64,000 nt of DNA, from positions 86,203 through 150,202 of the forward strand of contig NW_025937514.1 in the NCBI RefSeq assembly GCF_000764305.2. The letters run 5' to 3'. Made by a program: the position numbers and the translations under genes. Below are positions 20,086 through 31,255 of this stretch, in pieces. The notes beneath the pieces were generated by a model, which did no database searches, had not been told where the DNA came from, and worked only from the letters and a program-made list of their open reading frames with translations. This DNA is from Hyalella azteca (taxonomy: Eukaryota; Arthropoda; Malacostraca; Amphipoda; Hyalellidae). Numbering within the stretch: position 1 is the first letter of the stretch; every line of letters starts with the position of its first letter.

Positions 20086-20167
20086 GAACGCAAAGCACGG
20101 CATGTGAGCTGGAAAAATAAGGAGCATTAATTAATTTACAATGGTTTGAAATTTTTGAATCAAAGCA

Positions 20168-20255
20168 TATAGGTTCTCACCAGTTCCACAGGTTCTCACC
20201 AGTTCCACAGGTTCCCACCAGTTCCACAGGTTCTCACAGTTTCATAGGTTCTTAC
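20168..20255. repeat. 20-bp minisatellite copying the TMX1 exon 4 donor
   Basis: On the minus strand the exon end GGGCTG|GTAAGAACCTATG is followed by units TGTGGAACTG|GTGAGAACC, which repeat the donor context with GTGAGA or GTGGGA. A longer allele of the array is at 25,620-25,770. Confidence 0.85.
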
Positions 20256-20375
20256 CAGCCCTATGAGAGCTCCCACAAGGATGGTGCAGACAGCAAAGAT
20301 GAGGTAAGAACCCCACTCAGGCAGGCCATAGTCCTTGACCAGCGTGGAGTGTACGCTCCTCAGAACCATTGACAA
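20256..20375 (-). CDS. TMX1: TMX1 exon 4: juxtamembrane and membrane helix start
   Basis: It encodes LSMVLRSVHSTLVKDYGLPE then WGSYLIFAVCTILVGALIGL, 40 codons, phase 0/0. Acceptor TGTTGACAG; donor GGGCTG|GTAAGA. The helix continues directly into exon 5 (LLVCVIDFL). A truncated second copy of this exon's 3' part is at 25,779-25,819, fused to intron repeat. Confidence 0.9.
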
Positions 20376-23300
20376 CTGTCAACAAATAAATCAAATATAG
20401 ATCAAGTCTAAAGTGAAAACATACTAATCACTGCACGATTCAGTTGGAAGTACAAAAAAGTGATGTTGACATTATAAACAAAATATGCTACACTGAACAA
20501 GGAATGTAAGTATATCTAATCTGTTGTCCACAAAGCTGTCACCTAAATAAATCATGAACTACAGAATCAGCTTCATGTTATAATTGGAATTATTGCGATA
20601 ATAAAGGCTTGATGGTGAGGCTTAGTGTTAAATATATAATATCTTTGATCGAGTCTTCCTATACATCATGGAATCCCAGTTGTAGATGGATAGATTTCAA
20701 GTTTATTTCTGATCTGTAGTAATTAAAATCGTTTATAATACTTTGCTAGGTATGCATACATGTATCTATATGAATTATTATTATATGAATGTCAAATTCA
20801 TCATCTCTAACAATTAAAGAATGATTGATTATTAATATAAATTACACAGGAGTTTTAAAAAGCAGCCACTTTATCAAGATGTTTTTCTAAAATAAAAATG
20901 AATTGATGTTATTCAAGATCTATCTCACTTTGAAGAACTGTGACACAACGCCCATCTGGTATGACCCAGGGCTCTTCCAGGTGGGAATTTCCTCAGCCTC
21001 GACCCACTTCTTGTCCTCCACGAAGCTGAGGAGCTGATCCTTGTCCCGAGGCCCTCGGTACAGCCTGAACACTCCGTCCTTCACACTGCAAATAACATAA
21101 TCTAATAACCTCTGTTGCCTCCATCCTTAATGTTAAAAATAACAAGAACTAATAAAACTCCAACCTTCATATTATAAATAACAAGAACCAAAAACACTTC
21201 AACCCTTATAGGTATTATAAATAATAAGAACCCATAACACTTCAACCCTTATATTATAAATAACAAGAACCAATAACACTTCACCCCTCATATTATAAAT
21301 AACAAGAACCCATAACACTCCAACCCTTATATTATAAATAACAAGAACCAATAACACTTATAATCAATGCCAGTGACCCAGTGTATTATATAAATTGAAA
21401 CACAAAGATAAGGACTCTTTGGCCAACAGTCCAACTCCAACAGGCCATTTTAAGGCCAACACCATCTTCATTCTTCTATCAACTGCAATGCTCTCTTAAA
21501 TGACTCCTCGGAATATATCCTATATATGGTACAGAATCAATTTAGGCCTACGGCTACGCCTACCTATGTTTATTGATGGGCATATTGTCTGAAAAAAGAA
21601 GAAAAATCTGTTAATCTAAACATTTATTGGCTGGCCAAAGTCACCTCTTCAGTCTTCATCTGCATGAGTGAAGGCAGCGAGTCCACATTTTGGAAAATTC
21701 TACCTGATATTTTATAGGTATTGTAAATTTTTGGGGGGTTCCATTAAAAATTTCCGATGCCAACTGCCAAAAACGGATTTCAGATTCTTAATCTACACCC
21801 CAAAAAACATATACCTAATTAGAAAAACCTTTTTTTGGATGCACTTAATGAGTTAGCTAATCAGACGATCTAAAGTAATACCAAATTTGTAATCAGTAAT
21901 GACATCAGTGATCAGAGTATCAGACTCTCTGACTCCAGTCTCCAGACTGGCAGTGGCAGAAGGAGCTTCTGAGCTAGTCTGCAGGCTGTCTGCTAGATTG
22001 AGCACTGACGCCACTGAGCAGTTGACTGAGTTGAGCAGTGCAGTACCATCTCATCTGTTAAAAAATTCTGTTTAGACCACTAAGACCAGTGCAATGGTGA
22101 CTCATTGAGAGAAGAATAAGAAATATTTTCATAAATAAACTACCATTCTATAAGTTAGAGGCAAGAATAAAGCTCATCAATCCTTCATATTATCATATAC
22201 TTGTCTGCCGAGTGCCGACATACCTATCTAAAACAATGCGATCGTCTGGGTAATATTAATAAGAATTTCACAACTTACTCCCACCGTCCCACGCTTAAAC
22301 GCCCGGAACTGACAAGTAAGAACTGCTTGATCTTGATCTTCTACTAGTTGACGGCGTGTTCCACCAGAGACGATTCTCGCCGTAATCTGCTTATTTATTA
22401 AGTCTCAGTTCTGGAATCGACGAGTTTTGCCGATGAATTCTTCAACAGCTTTGCAGATGTGCGGCCAGGCAGGGCAGTTGGAGGTGTCTCCTCCCAGCAG
22501 TGAAGCAGTGCAGAGTGTATGAACTCCATGCGAGTTTACTTGGCGACGCAGTTGCGCACGGTCTTCTTCAAACTCCATGCAAGAGATGAGATAATGATGC
22601 GAGGTTTCTGGGGTGTTGCATGAGGGGCACAGCGGAGAGGGGGCTTGGCGGATTTGGTAGAGGGCCTTGTTCAGCGGAGCTGTGCCAAGGCGGAGTCTTG
22701 CAAAGAGGGTCTCATTTCGACGAGTCTGTAGCTTGCGGAAAGACCATGGTCGCACTGATGGTTTGATTGTTCCCAGGGCAAATTGGCCACGAATTGATGT
22801 CCACTTAGCTTGCCAAAAGTTCCAGGCTCCCTTCTGTACTATAGACTTGAGTTCAGAGAATTCGAATGGTATGTCTGCCAGTGGGTCGTCAGACGTTGCT
22901 GCCTGCTTAGCGATTCTGTCTGCCGCCTCATTGCCCTGTATGCCCGAGTGACTTGGTATCCACTGGAAATGCACTTCTCCCCTTGGAAGTTGAAGGAGAT
23001 TATGGTGAATAGTGGCAATAAGATGTGAATAGCTCCTGGGGAATGGTTGCATTAGGAGCTGTAGTGAAGATAGACTGTCCGTGCAAATCAGTGCTGGGTG
23101 AATGCGGTTGTCCAATAGGTATTTCACAGCTTGTAGGATNCACCAGTATCCTACTTGAATTGCATCAACTCAGCCATGATGAATGACGTGATAGCGGCCA
23201 CGTCTCTATTTGTTCTGTAACATCGCTTCCCTCATTCAAGTTCGGTATAAAATGCTCTTCTCGCTGTCATTCATAAGAAAATAGTACATTAAGTACTAAA

Positions 23301-26300
23301 GTACAAAATAAAGCATCGTAAGACAACAGCACAGCCACTTCCCTAGCGGCTATCCACACAGCCTAGTTACTTGCTCCGCACCTCTCGCCACTAGCTACTC
23401 CTCACACAAAAATCACAAACGCTTTACTAGTCACTAGCATAGCTCTGAAGGTCGTCACTAGTCACTAGCCATCCCTCCACCTCGTCACTAGTCCTTAGAC
23501 CAGCCCTCCAAGTCTTTACTGGTCTACCCTCAACGCCGTCCCTAGCCACTAGTCAGCTCTTCGGTGTCTTCGCTTGCGAACTTCGCCGCCATCGTCGGCG
23601 GATGCCGCGCCGTCCTCGGGCTGACTGCCTGCATCTGTAGAGGGCAATAGATTATAGGTAGAACGGCATCAGCAAATTTCTTTTTTTATTGCCCTGCTTG
23701 AGCCGCAAGTTCACCATGAATCTAAAAGCATTTAAAAAAACGAAAAATGATGTGCATGACACATCATATCTGCAACTAAGAAATTTTAAAGACAAAACTT
23801 TTCAATATGAACTGTGGAGCATTTCTGCAAGGCGTTTGCGAAATGTTTCTTTTTTTGTCGAATTACATACGGAATTACGACTGTTTCACTATTTCGTCAG
23901 CCTAAGCTTGGCACATCATATTCCAGCGCGGGGCAGGCGCTCTCACCTTCTTCTTGACTGGACGCTTGGGCACTGGCGTCTTGTTCCTCGTCAGTAGGAG
24001 TCTCCTTGTCCTCAGTGTGGTCTTCCTTGCGGTCCTCAATGAGGTCCTCCTCCTGCGAATGAGACATCATCAAACAACGATATGCTTTATATTCTAGGGT
24101 ATTAGGGAGCACATAAACATGAAGGGTACATAGAGGACCGCAATACAAATTCATTAAATGCTTTACTTAACCGGCTAATTCAAGTAATTTCTATGCCAAT
24201 GTAACTAATAAAAGCTAAGTTTAGAAATAAAAACCATATGGACTCAATTGTAGAGAAATTAATGAAATAGTACCAAGCATTTACATGGGCTGGATGCAAT
24301 AAGGGAAACTCCTAACATTTTGAGATCATTATTTTCAAGATGTTATAAACAATAAAAACTTGACGTATTGAAATGGTTTATTGTTTGATATTTCTGTTAA
24401 TTGATATTTTATGCTTTCACCGAGTTTTTTAGAAAACTTTTCTGGTTATAACTTTATAAAAAATGGCAAGTCTTTCTGATTTTTGAAGAAGCATATTGTT
24501 GGAGCTCGTATGGCAGGTGTTATTCAAACACGAACAATTCACAAGTTGTATGAATCAATACCTCATAGAACTGAGGCTGTAAATGTAGCAAAAGGTTGAC
24601 CTTCTCCATACTAGAATATATTTTGTTGATTTTTTTGAGGCGTTGTCCTTGTTTTGTCAAGGCCCTGTATACTATGCAATCGAATCATATTATTAATCAC
24701 AATACAATAATAATATCATTAATTATAATATCATTAATGTCTACAATCAGGAATTACAACAAATATTCTCAGACAGTGTGTGGTGTGAACAGATGCCACC
24801 TGAAACCACACTTTCTGGATAAAAACAATAAATAATTAGTTTAAAACTTATAAATTTGTATACGCACAAAATCAAATTGGAAATAACAGCTGGAGCCGTC
24901 CATTCAGCTCGAAGCTTATTAGAACCGACCGATCTCGTCTCACAGCAACTAAAACACCGATCCGGATACAGTGAGCCGGAGTCCATTAATAAGAGCCGGC
25001 AGATCTCATGACACGAGCAGGAGAACAACAACTTAGGAGGCGCGGGTTCTAGGGCATGACACACCCGGGGGAACAGCAACTTCAGGAGGCGCGGGTTCTT
25101 GGGCATGACACACCCGTCGGAACAGCAACTTTGGAGGCGTGATTTCTTGGGCATGACACACTCGGGGGAACAGCAACTTAGGAGACGCGGGTTCTTGGGC
25201 ATGACACACTCGGGGGAATAGCAGCTTGGGAGACGCGGGTTCTTGGGCATGACACACTCGGGGGAACAGCAACTTAAGAGGCGCGGGTTCTTGGGCATGA
25301 CACACGCAGGCTCACCGTGTCGTCGATGTGTTGGGCCATGGCGGACGTGGCAGTCACAGGCTTCGGGGGGAACAGGAAGTCGATCACGCACACCAGCAGC
25401 TGCGGACCACAGAAGTTATGGGTGATGGTACTCATGTATTCATCAAGTGATGGGTGATGGTACTCATGTATTCATCAAGTGATGGGTGATGGTACTCATG
25501 TATTCATCAAGTGATCATATGAATGCAAAGCACGGCGTGTAAACTGGAAAATAAAGAGCATTACTGTAATTAATTTACAACAATGGGTTGTAAAATTTTG
25601 AATCAAAGCGTATGTGTTTTCACCAGTTCCACAGGTTCTCACCACTTCCACAGGTTCCCACCAGTTCCACAGGTTCTCACCAGTTCCACAGGTTCCCACC
25701 AGTTTCACAGATTCTCACCAGTTACACAGGTTCCCACCAGTTCCACAGGTTCTCACAGTTTCATAGGTTCTTACCAGCCCTATGAGAGCTCCCACAAGGA
25801 TGGTGCAGACAGCAAAGATAAAGAACCAATAACACTTCACCCCTCATATTATAAATAACAAGAACCCATAACACTCCAACCCTTATATTATAAATAACAA
25901 GAACCAATAACACTTTACCCCTCATATTATAAATAACAAGAACCCATAACACTTCAACCCTTATATTATAAATAACAAGAACCAATAACACTTCAACCCT
26001 CATATAATATATAACGAGAACCGATAACACCCCAACCCTCATATTATCTATAACAAGAACCAATAACACTAAGTAAATCACCAACTTGACACACAATAAT
26101 AATTCATCATTAGCACTACAATATATTTAACTCTAATGATACAAGTAACAAAACCACTAAAGTTCCAGCCATAGTGTTATAAATAACAGTCAGTTCATCA
26201 CTGTAAATAACTCTGTCCATAAATCTTTGTTCATACGTGGAAACCACACAATGACACTCCATACCTTCTTTAAAATTCAACTCTATATAACCAACACATC

Positions 26301-27256
26301 TCCATCAACCTTTCAGAGAACATACACTCACAGAAATGTGTGAAACTTTGTTCAATAACAATGTACTTTTTGCCCTTTAGTGGGTCATGCTTATCCAGTT
26401 TAGCCTGTCATTAGTGCTATGTCTGCTCACTATTTGTGCTGTTGGTAAGACACTATTTTAGTGTCAGTATTTGGACAATTTTACCCATTCGTTATTCTGA
26501 GTGTAGGCAATTACAATTCAATGAAATTGGAACAGCACAGCTGATCAAATGGAGATCACAGGATATAATAATACAAGAAGAATAAGTCAGACAATATTAT
26601 CTTCCAGAATATAGTCAATGACTCTTATTTAATACAATGTTCTTTATTATATGCAGCCATTCTCATGCTTGCATATATGAAATAACCAACTCAGTAAAAT
26701 CTATCTTAATAAACTTACTGGAATATTGTGGGCAGGGCCGTGACCATGAAGCGTCCTGACAAGCCAGGTGAGTCGGTGACATCAACCTGGGCAACATTGA
26801 TGCCCAAGTCTTTGCTCCAACCGGAGAACTCATTCCAGATGGGCTGCAGTGCTTTGCATGCTGGACACCATGATGCAAAGCTGAAAAAATGCACTATGAA
26901 TGTGAAAAAATTCTCATTTTAAATAATAAATTATTTCAAAATCAAAATGCCTGTTTGGCTCATTTAAGCATCAAATTTAATACTTTTTTTTTTATCTCAA
27001 ATCAGTTTATACAGTGGTGTTCAATGGGCTTAGGAGTAGGTATATATGAAGCATTACTGAATGAGTTAGAAATTAATCAAATTATGCTATAACAATTGAT
27101 TTGCTTATTGTATGTTCATACTCACAACTCAACCATCCATTCTCCCTCCAGCATAAGATGCCAATTATCTTCATTGAGTTGAATAAGTGAATTTGATGCA
27201 CCAGTCACACATGATACAGCCCATACCAATAGCAAAGATCTTAATAAGGACTTCAT
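20256..27256 (-). CDS. TMX1: Thioredoxin-related transmembrane protein 1 (whole gene, 6 exons)
   Basis: Type I ER membrane protein with one luminal thioredoxin domain; a protein disulfide isomerase-like oxidoreductase acting on membrane clients (family knowledge). Exons in coding order: 27256-27126, 26880-26719, 21085-20929, 20375-20256, 25399-25316, 24052-23897. They sum to 810 nt, 269 residues plus stop; human TMX1 is about 280. All junction phases agree. Landmarks: signal peptide, SWCPACK active site, ALPTIFHVKDGVFRLYRGPR with the cis-proline, VKDYGLPEWGSY before the membrane helix, and a Glu/Asp-rich cytosolic tail. CPAC is the TMX1-type active site. Physical order in this assembly is 1,2,5,6,3,4: exons 3 and 4 lie on a contig bounded by Ns at 19,903 and 23,140 and placed wrongly. 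Confidence 0.94.
20929..21085 (-). CDS. TMX1: TMX1 exon 3: end of thioredoxin domain
   Basis: Acceptor TATTTGCAG ends just above 21,085. It encodes VKDGVFRLYRGPRDKDQLLS and WKSPGSYQMGVVSQFFK, with donor AAA|GTGAGA. The first T completes the His codon begun by CA at the end of exon 2, restoring TIFHVKDG, as in human TMX1. Confidence 0.92.
21150..21360. repeat. About 38-bp repeat in TMX1 intron 2
   Basis: Units of ATTATAAATAACAAGAACC with AATAACACTTCAACCCTTAT, about five or six copies. The same array, longer, is at 25,805-26,085. Confidence 0.85.
21361..22326. repeat. Allelic copy of 30,177-32,244
   Basis: Closely similar throughout, apart from two large differences: a 942-bp TIR element and about 235 bp near 31,382-31,617 are absent here. 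It ends where a LINE 3' tail begins. I read it as the second haplotype of the region left of the sulfotransferase. Confidence 0.85.
22327..23139 (-). mobile_element. 5'-truncated LINE: RNase H and C-terminus of ORF2
   Basis: A 240-residue frame (23,127-22,405) with CTDSLSSLQLL, FQWIPSHSGIQGNEAADRIA (RNase H) and a C-terminal zinc-knuckle-like CPSCNTPETSHHYLISC, as in jockey/I-group non-LTR retrotransposons. After the stop a short UTR ends in GATCAAGATCAAG, a repeated tail. The other allele (32,235-32,245) has no insertion, so this is a dimorphic insertion. Its 5' part is cut by the N at 23,140. Frame intact, so relatively young. Confidence 0.88.
23141..23570. repeat. Duplicate of 19,293-19,680
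   Basis: Nearly identical to the sequence left of the contig 19,904-23,139, with one 10-bp difference and fewer CACTAGTC units. It carries no coding sequence. Confidence 0.85.
23897..24052 (-). CDS. TMX1: TMX1 exon 6: acidic cytosolic tail and stop
   Basis: Acceptor CATTCGCAG. It encodes EEDLIEDRKEDHTEDKETPT and ends CPALEYDVPSLG and TAG. An acidic cytosolic tail is characteristic of TMX1; no KKXX or KDEL-type signal is visible at the end. Confidence 0.88.
   Translation of the reverse strand, partial: EEDLIEDRKEDHTEDKETPTDEEQDASAQASSQEEGESACPALEYDVPSLG
25020..25310. repeat. 48-bp minisatellite after the TMX1 exon 5 donor
   Basis: About six units with GGGCATGACACACTCGGGGG and GCGCGGGTTCTTG at 48-49 bp spacing. 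On the minus strand it starts a few bases after donor GTGAGC and reads VCHAQEPASPKLLFPR repeatedly in an open frame, because 48 is a multiple of three. Not coding in my reading, as exon 6 follows in phase from the donor at 25,316. Confidence 0.9.
25316..25399 (-). CDS. TMX1: TMX1 exon 5: membrane helix end and cytosolic start
   Basis: It encodes LLVCVIDFLFPPKPVTATSA and MAQHIDDT, 28 codons, phase 0/0, acceptor TCCGCAG and donor GTGAGC. It completes the hydrophobic helix begun in exon 4. Confidence 0.9.
25415..26085. repeat. Collapsed allele of the exon 3-4 region
   Basis: The segment runs from the 32-bp repeat through the 20-bp donor array, the last about 40 bases of exon 4, and then abruptly into the 38-bp repeat of intron 2. 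Relative to 19,904-21,360 it lacks the rest of exon 4, intron 3 and exon 3. Either an assembly collapse or a deletion allele that would destroy the gene. Confidence 0.8.
26719..26880 (-). CDS. TMX1: TMX1 exon 2: thioredoxin active site
   Basis: Acceptor TTTTTTCAG. It encodes FFASWCPACKALQPIWNEFS and VDVTDSPGLSGRFMVTALPT, with catalytic CPAC, the buried Asp region and the cis-Pro ALPT. Donor CCA|GTAAGT leaves CA for the His codon completed in exon 3. Confidence 0.94.
27126..27256 (-). CDS. TMX1: TMX1 exon 1: signal peptide
   Basis: ATG at 27,256 starts MKSLLRSLLLVWAVSCVTGA, a clear signal peptide, then the mature start NSLIQLNEDNWHLML. It ends GAG TT at donor GTGAGT. Just upstream TTTCTTTCAG|GTTTTTAATAATG looks like a 5' UTR acceptor, so a non-coding first exon probably lies further right. 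Confidence 0.9.
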
Positions 27257-27345
27257 TATTAAAAACCTGAAAGAAAACAAGTAATTTAAAATGAATCAAG
27301 TAGCAATAAACAAGACAGGGTTGCTATTAGGAAACAAGACACTAG

Positions 27346-27595
27346 GCAGGGTGGCCCAGCGGTTAAAGTTCAGAGTACCAGGATTGGAGCAGAGAGGCGC
27401 GGGTTCGATCCCAGCTCTGTGCGCCAGTTTCTGGTCAGAATCGGCAAGGAGGCCGGGCGGTTAAGCACAGCAGAATTGTAACAATGAGTTGCGAGTTCCA
27501 GACCGCAAAAAGCTGTGAATGTTCTGCGATGTTAAGAATTGGCAACAGGCCTCTGGCCTACTAAACGCTGAAACTGCTATTATTATTATAAGACA
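27346..27595 (+). mobile_element. tRNA-derived SINE
   Basis: A-box-like TGGCCCAGCGGTTAAAG and B-box GGTTCGATCCC at tRNA spacing (27,352-27,415), then a tail CGCCAGTTTCTGGTCAGAAT and an ATTATTATTATA end. A second copy lies inverted at about 59,010-59,205. The tRNA part lacks a proper acceptor stem, so it is not a functional tRNA gene. Confidence 0.8.
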
Positions 27596-28179
27596 TTTTT
27601 CACTTCAGAAACTTGACAATTTCTTGCATAAATTCATGCTCACCAACCCAAATCCATCAGAATAGTTTGTTTATTCAAAGAATTTCTGCCATCAATGACA
27701 CACAAGTTGCCACTCACAAGATACTGCACTTATCTCACTGCTTGTCTCTAAAAACAATATAATATTGGTCTGAACTATTATTTGTATGGTTCAATATTTG
27801 CATAATGATTACAGAGCAGTTTTGGTTGCACTAGAAAGAAGCGGTTAGGTTTTGTCTATAAAATAGATTGTTTGCGTTAGAAGCAGGCACAGCAAGTGCT
27901 GTAGACTTTATTGACTTAGATTTGATGGTAGCTAACCAACCTTTTCTATATTATGATTATCTACCAATCTAAACATAACTTGGTAATATGAAATTAGACC
28001 ATTCTAATACTAATAGAGATATACTAAATTATATATCATAGTCAAATAAGGCATGGCAAGAAAAGACTAAAAAACATTCAAAATTTTGCTTAGAGTAAGT
28101 TTTCATGTTTTTAGTTTTGAAGTTTGTAAGTATAATTTATGTTAGATATTTTTTATGTACATTGTATTATGAAAATTGG

Positions 28180-29700
28180 ACTATTTGTATTCCAATATTC
28201 ATTTGTGAGCTCTACATTTGTTAATGGTTAATGCAAAGCATTTTTGTAGCTAGTCTACGCCTACCAGTACCATCAAATGGAGTAATAAGGGACAAGCAGG
28301 GTAAATCGGGACAGTCATCTCACATTTTGTAGAAATGTAGCATCTAATCTAATCAAAATATTGCAAAAATAAAAATAGTGGCGTCAAGTTCAACACTTTT
28401 ACTATCTATGTATCATAAAGCAAGTCAAGAAATTGAACATTTACTACCTCTAAAAAATCCCCCCCCCCAAAAAAGTGTTAAAGCGAGATTTTAAAAAGGG
28501 ACCATTGCTAAGGTTTGTAACAAAAAAAATATTTGTCATATAAAAAAATTCTACTCACATAAAAGTTGCACACAGGTATTGGCTTGAAAACATGATTGAC
28601 GGCATTTACGTATCTCATTAAAAAAAATTGCGGCCTCTTCCGCAATACAGGGCAATAAGGGACACCCCTTAAAACTTATTTACAGTAGAACCTTGATTAG
28701 CAAATGCTGCAGTTAACAAAAAAGTCAATTAACAAAAAAAAAGTTTGATCACATTTATCTTGCTCAGAACCAATAAAACTTAAAACAACTTTCGGAACAT
28801 GACACATGTTTTTATTGTAATATTACAACGCACGGCTGACGGCGCAGATTGATAAGATGACAATATAAATTCCCGCCCACCTGGCACATCTTCCTGACCA
28901 TGGATGATAACTGACTAATTATTATATTGAGGTCTTTTGGAATCAAATCAAGCAGAAGAGTATAATCAGTTGCAAATACTGGAATATCAAACTAAGATCA
29001 GGTAGATCCTGAAGAACAATTTAATGTTTAATGCATACCAAAGTGGACATTTGGCAGAAGCCACACTGCCACAGGCAAATACTGAATTGGACAAAAATGC
29101 TGTGAATCTGGCCGATTTCACCCATTCCTTTTCCTAATTTCTTTAATGAAGTTTAAGAAAAATGGCCCAATGCTTCAAATTGGCTTACACATATGTATTT
29201 TTTGTTTCATTCACAGGTAATGGCCAATTACCAAGTTACCAACCAAACTGGTACAAGAACCAAAAAGACTTAATATGAAAAATATTTATAATTTGTCATG
29301 CAATTTTAACATTTGTTAATTTGATTGATATTCAATAGCTTTGAAGACTGATTTATTATCAAATTCAAAGCTATCATTTCATCAATGGCATAGGGTTTCA
29401 CACTCACAGTCCAGAAATTGAGCAATGGGCAATGAGCACTGGGCAGAGGCGCAGAGCTACAGAAGGCTAGATGCTAGAAATTAGAACTAGAAGCCACTGT
29501 ACAGGATTGGAATTTTCCTAACCTCCTAGGTACTTGTTTCTGAAATTTTGTGGCTCCAATGGGACAAATTTTTTATACACTTGGAATATTGCGGCCTGAT
29601 CGTGCAATATTGTATACAATTAGATAGGAAGTAATACATCTGGCAGAAATCTGACAGTTCTGGAAATGGCGGGAAAGCTTTAGTTGCGGCCCTAAAGGTA
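28180..29700. repeat. Patchwork of dispersed repeats
   Basis: 28,267-28,680 resembles 454-978; 28,180-28,260 and 28,910-29,010 resemble 39,060-39,130 and 39,290-39,410 (GACTAATTATTATAT, AAGCAGAAGAGT, GGTAGATCCTG); 29,540-29,700 resembles 1350-1500. No coding content. Confidence 0.65.
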
Positions 29701-30313
29701 GATGTTTCCCACAATTGAAGTCACACACCACTCACCACGTCACCAGCAATAGAATCAATTTTACCTGTTCTGTTCATAATTCACATTGCCCTTTGCCGGG
29801 GCCCCTTCCCTACTTTCATGAAAGAGAAAGTACCATTAACAGGGGTGACTTTGGCCTAATTTCACTAGTTTCCGCCAATCAAATTCCTACAAAATAGTAA
29901 TGAGGCACTGCTGGTGATTGTAAATTTGTAAATATATTAATGAAATGTTAAATGTTTTTCTTTAAATATGTCATGTCTAACTTATGTCACTAATAGTTTC
30001 ATAATTTATTTTTTAAATTAGCTGGGTGGCCAATGTCACTCCGCAATGGGAATGGGCAATGGGGTGACTTTGGCCACATGTGTTAAAACACAGTAAAAAT
30101 GTGGTAAAATGATTTTGTGGCCAAAGTCAACATTAGCAGGGGCCATGGTGACATGGGCCACGTAGGGTATTTTAAAAAATAATAATCAATGCCAGTGACC
30201 CAGTGTATTATATAAATTGAAACACAAAGATAAGGACTCTTTGGCCAACACCATCTTCATTCTTCTATCAACTGCAATGCTCTCTTAAATGACTCCTCGG
30301 AATATATCCTATA

Positions 30314-31255
30314 GGGTAAACACGGTATATTCCGACACATTAAGGATGCATCGAGAAATGAAAAACTATAAAAAAAAAACGTATGCGTTACGTAAGTTCT
30401 GTTGCCTTCACATGACTCTCAAAACACTTCGCTACGCGTCAGCAACGATGAAACGTCACAAAATGTTGCCATATTTATTAAAAAGCCTTTAGAATGGAAA
30501 CCTACCAAATCCCTATATTCCGTCACTTTGTGTGGCAATATTCGACACGTGGTGAGTCGTATTGCGTCAGCGCTTCAAATTTAACTGATACGTATTGCCG
30601 ACATCCACGTGCTCGAATTCCGTTGGCTGTGTGAGCTCACTGAGCTGTATTGGGATACAACACGGCTTTGAATTAGAACACTAACGAATATTGAACACTA
30701 CTTAATTACATTTTAATTAACAGCTATTAGGCTTTTAATTAAGCAAATTTCAATTTTTGTACAAAGCTTTGAACGATCTGTGTGTGTCCAATTCAAGTTG
30801 TGTCGGAATTAGTTTTGATGTGTCTAAATCCAACATCTCAACTTAATCATCTATTAATTTATTTACGACTTGAAATCAGCGAATACAAGTATACTTAAAG
30901 GATTCCTAATATATTCACAGACGTATTTAAAAGTCTCAAACCATAATATTCTTCCTATAAAAACAGTTATTCACTATTTGGTAGAGCCATGTCAACTGTC
31001 AAATTTGACACATTTTTCGATGATCTCACCACGTGGCATGCATTGTCTCTCTTTGGATCTCAATATTTTCCCACTAGATGGCCAAGACCTAGTGTTTTGG
31101 ACTTTTGGCAGTATTTTGACTCGCAAATGCATGACGTCAGCATTTCAACCATCAACAAACGCATGGAACTAAAACAAAGCTTAATATAAAGGAAAAGCTG
31201 GAGAGGTGACGGAATTACCTAGTACCTACGATGTCGGAATATACCGCGTTTACCC
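30314..31255. mobile_element. 942-bp TIR element with TA target duplication
   Basis: Ends GGGTAAACACGGTATATTCC and, reversed, GGGTAAACGCGGTATATTCC, 23 bp with one mismatch. Flanks are CCTATA and TATATGG; the empty allele at 21,519-21,529 reads CCTATATATGG, so a TA was duplicated. No transposase frame is visible, so non-autonomous. TA duplication suits Tc1/mariner-like families, but the ends do not let me name one. Confidence 0.92.

Noticed and set aside
25020..25310. Possible CRISPR array (regular 48-bp spacing)
   Set aside because: Whole units are repeated, with no distinct spacers; an intronic minisatellite in a eukaryotic gene. The same holds for the other regular arrays.
27346..27420. 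tRNA gene
   Set aside because: A- and B-box words are present but the cloverleaf stems do not pair and a SINE tail follows; also true at 59.1 kb and 61.2 kb.
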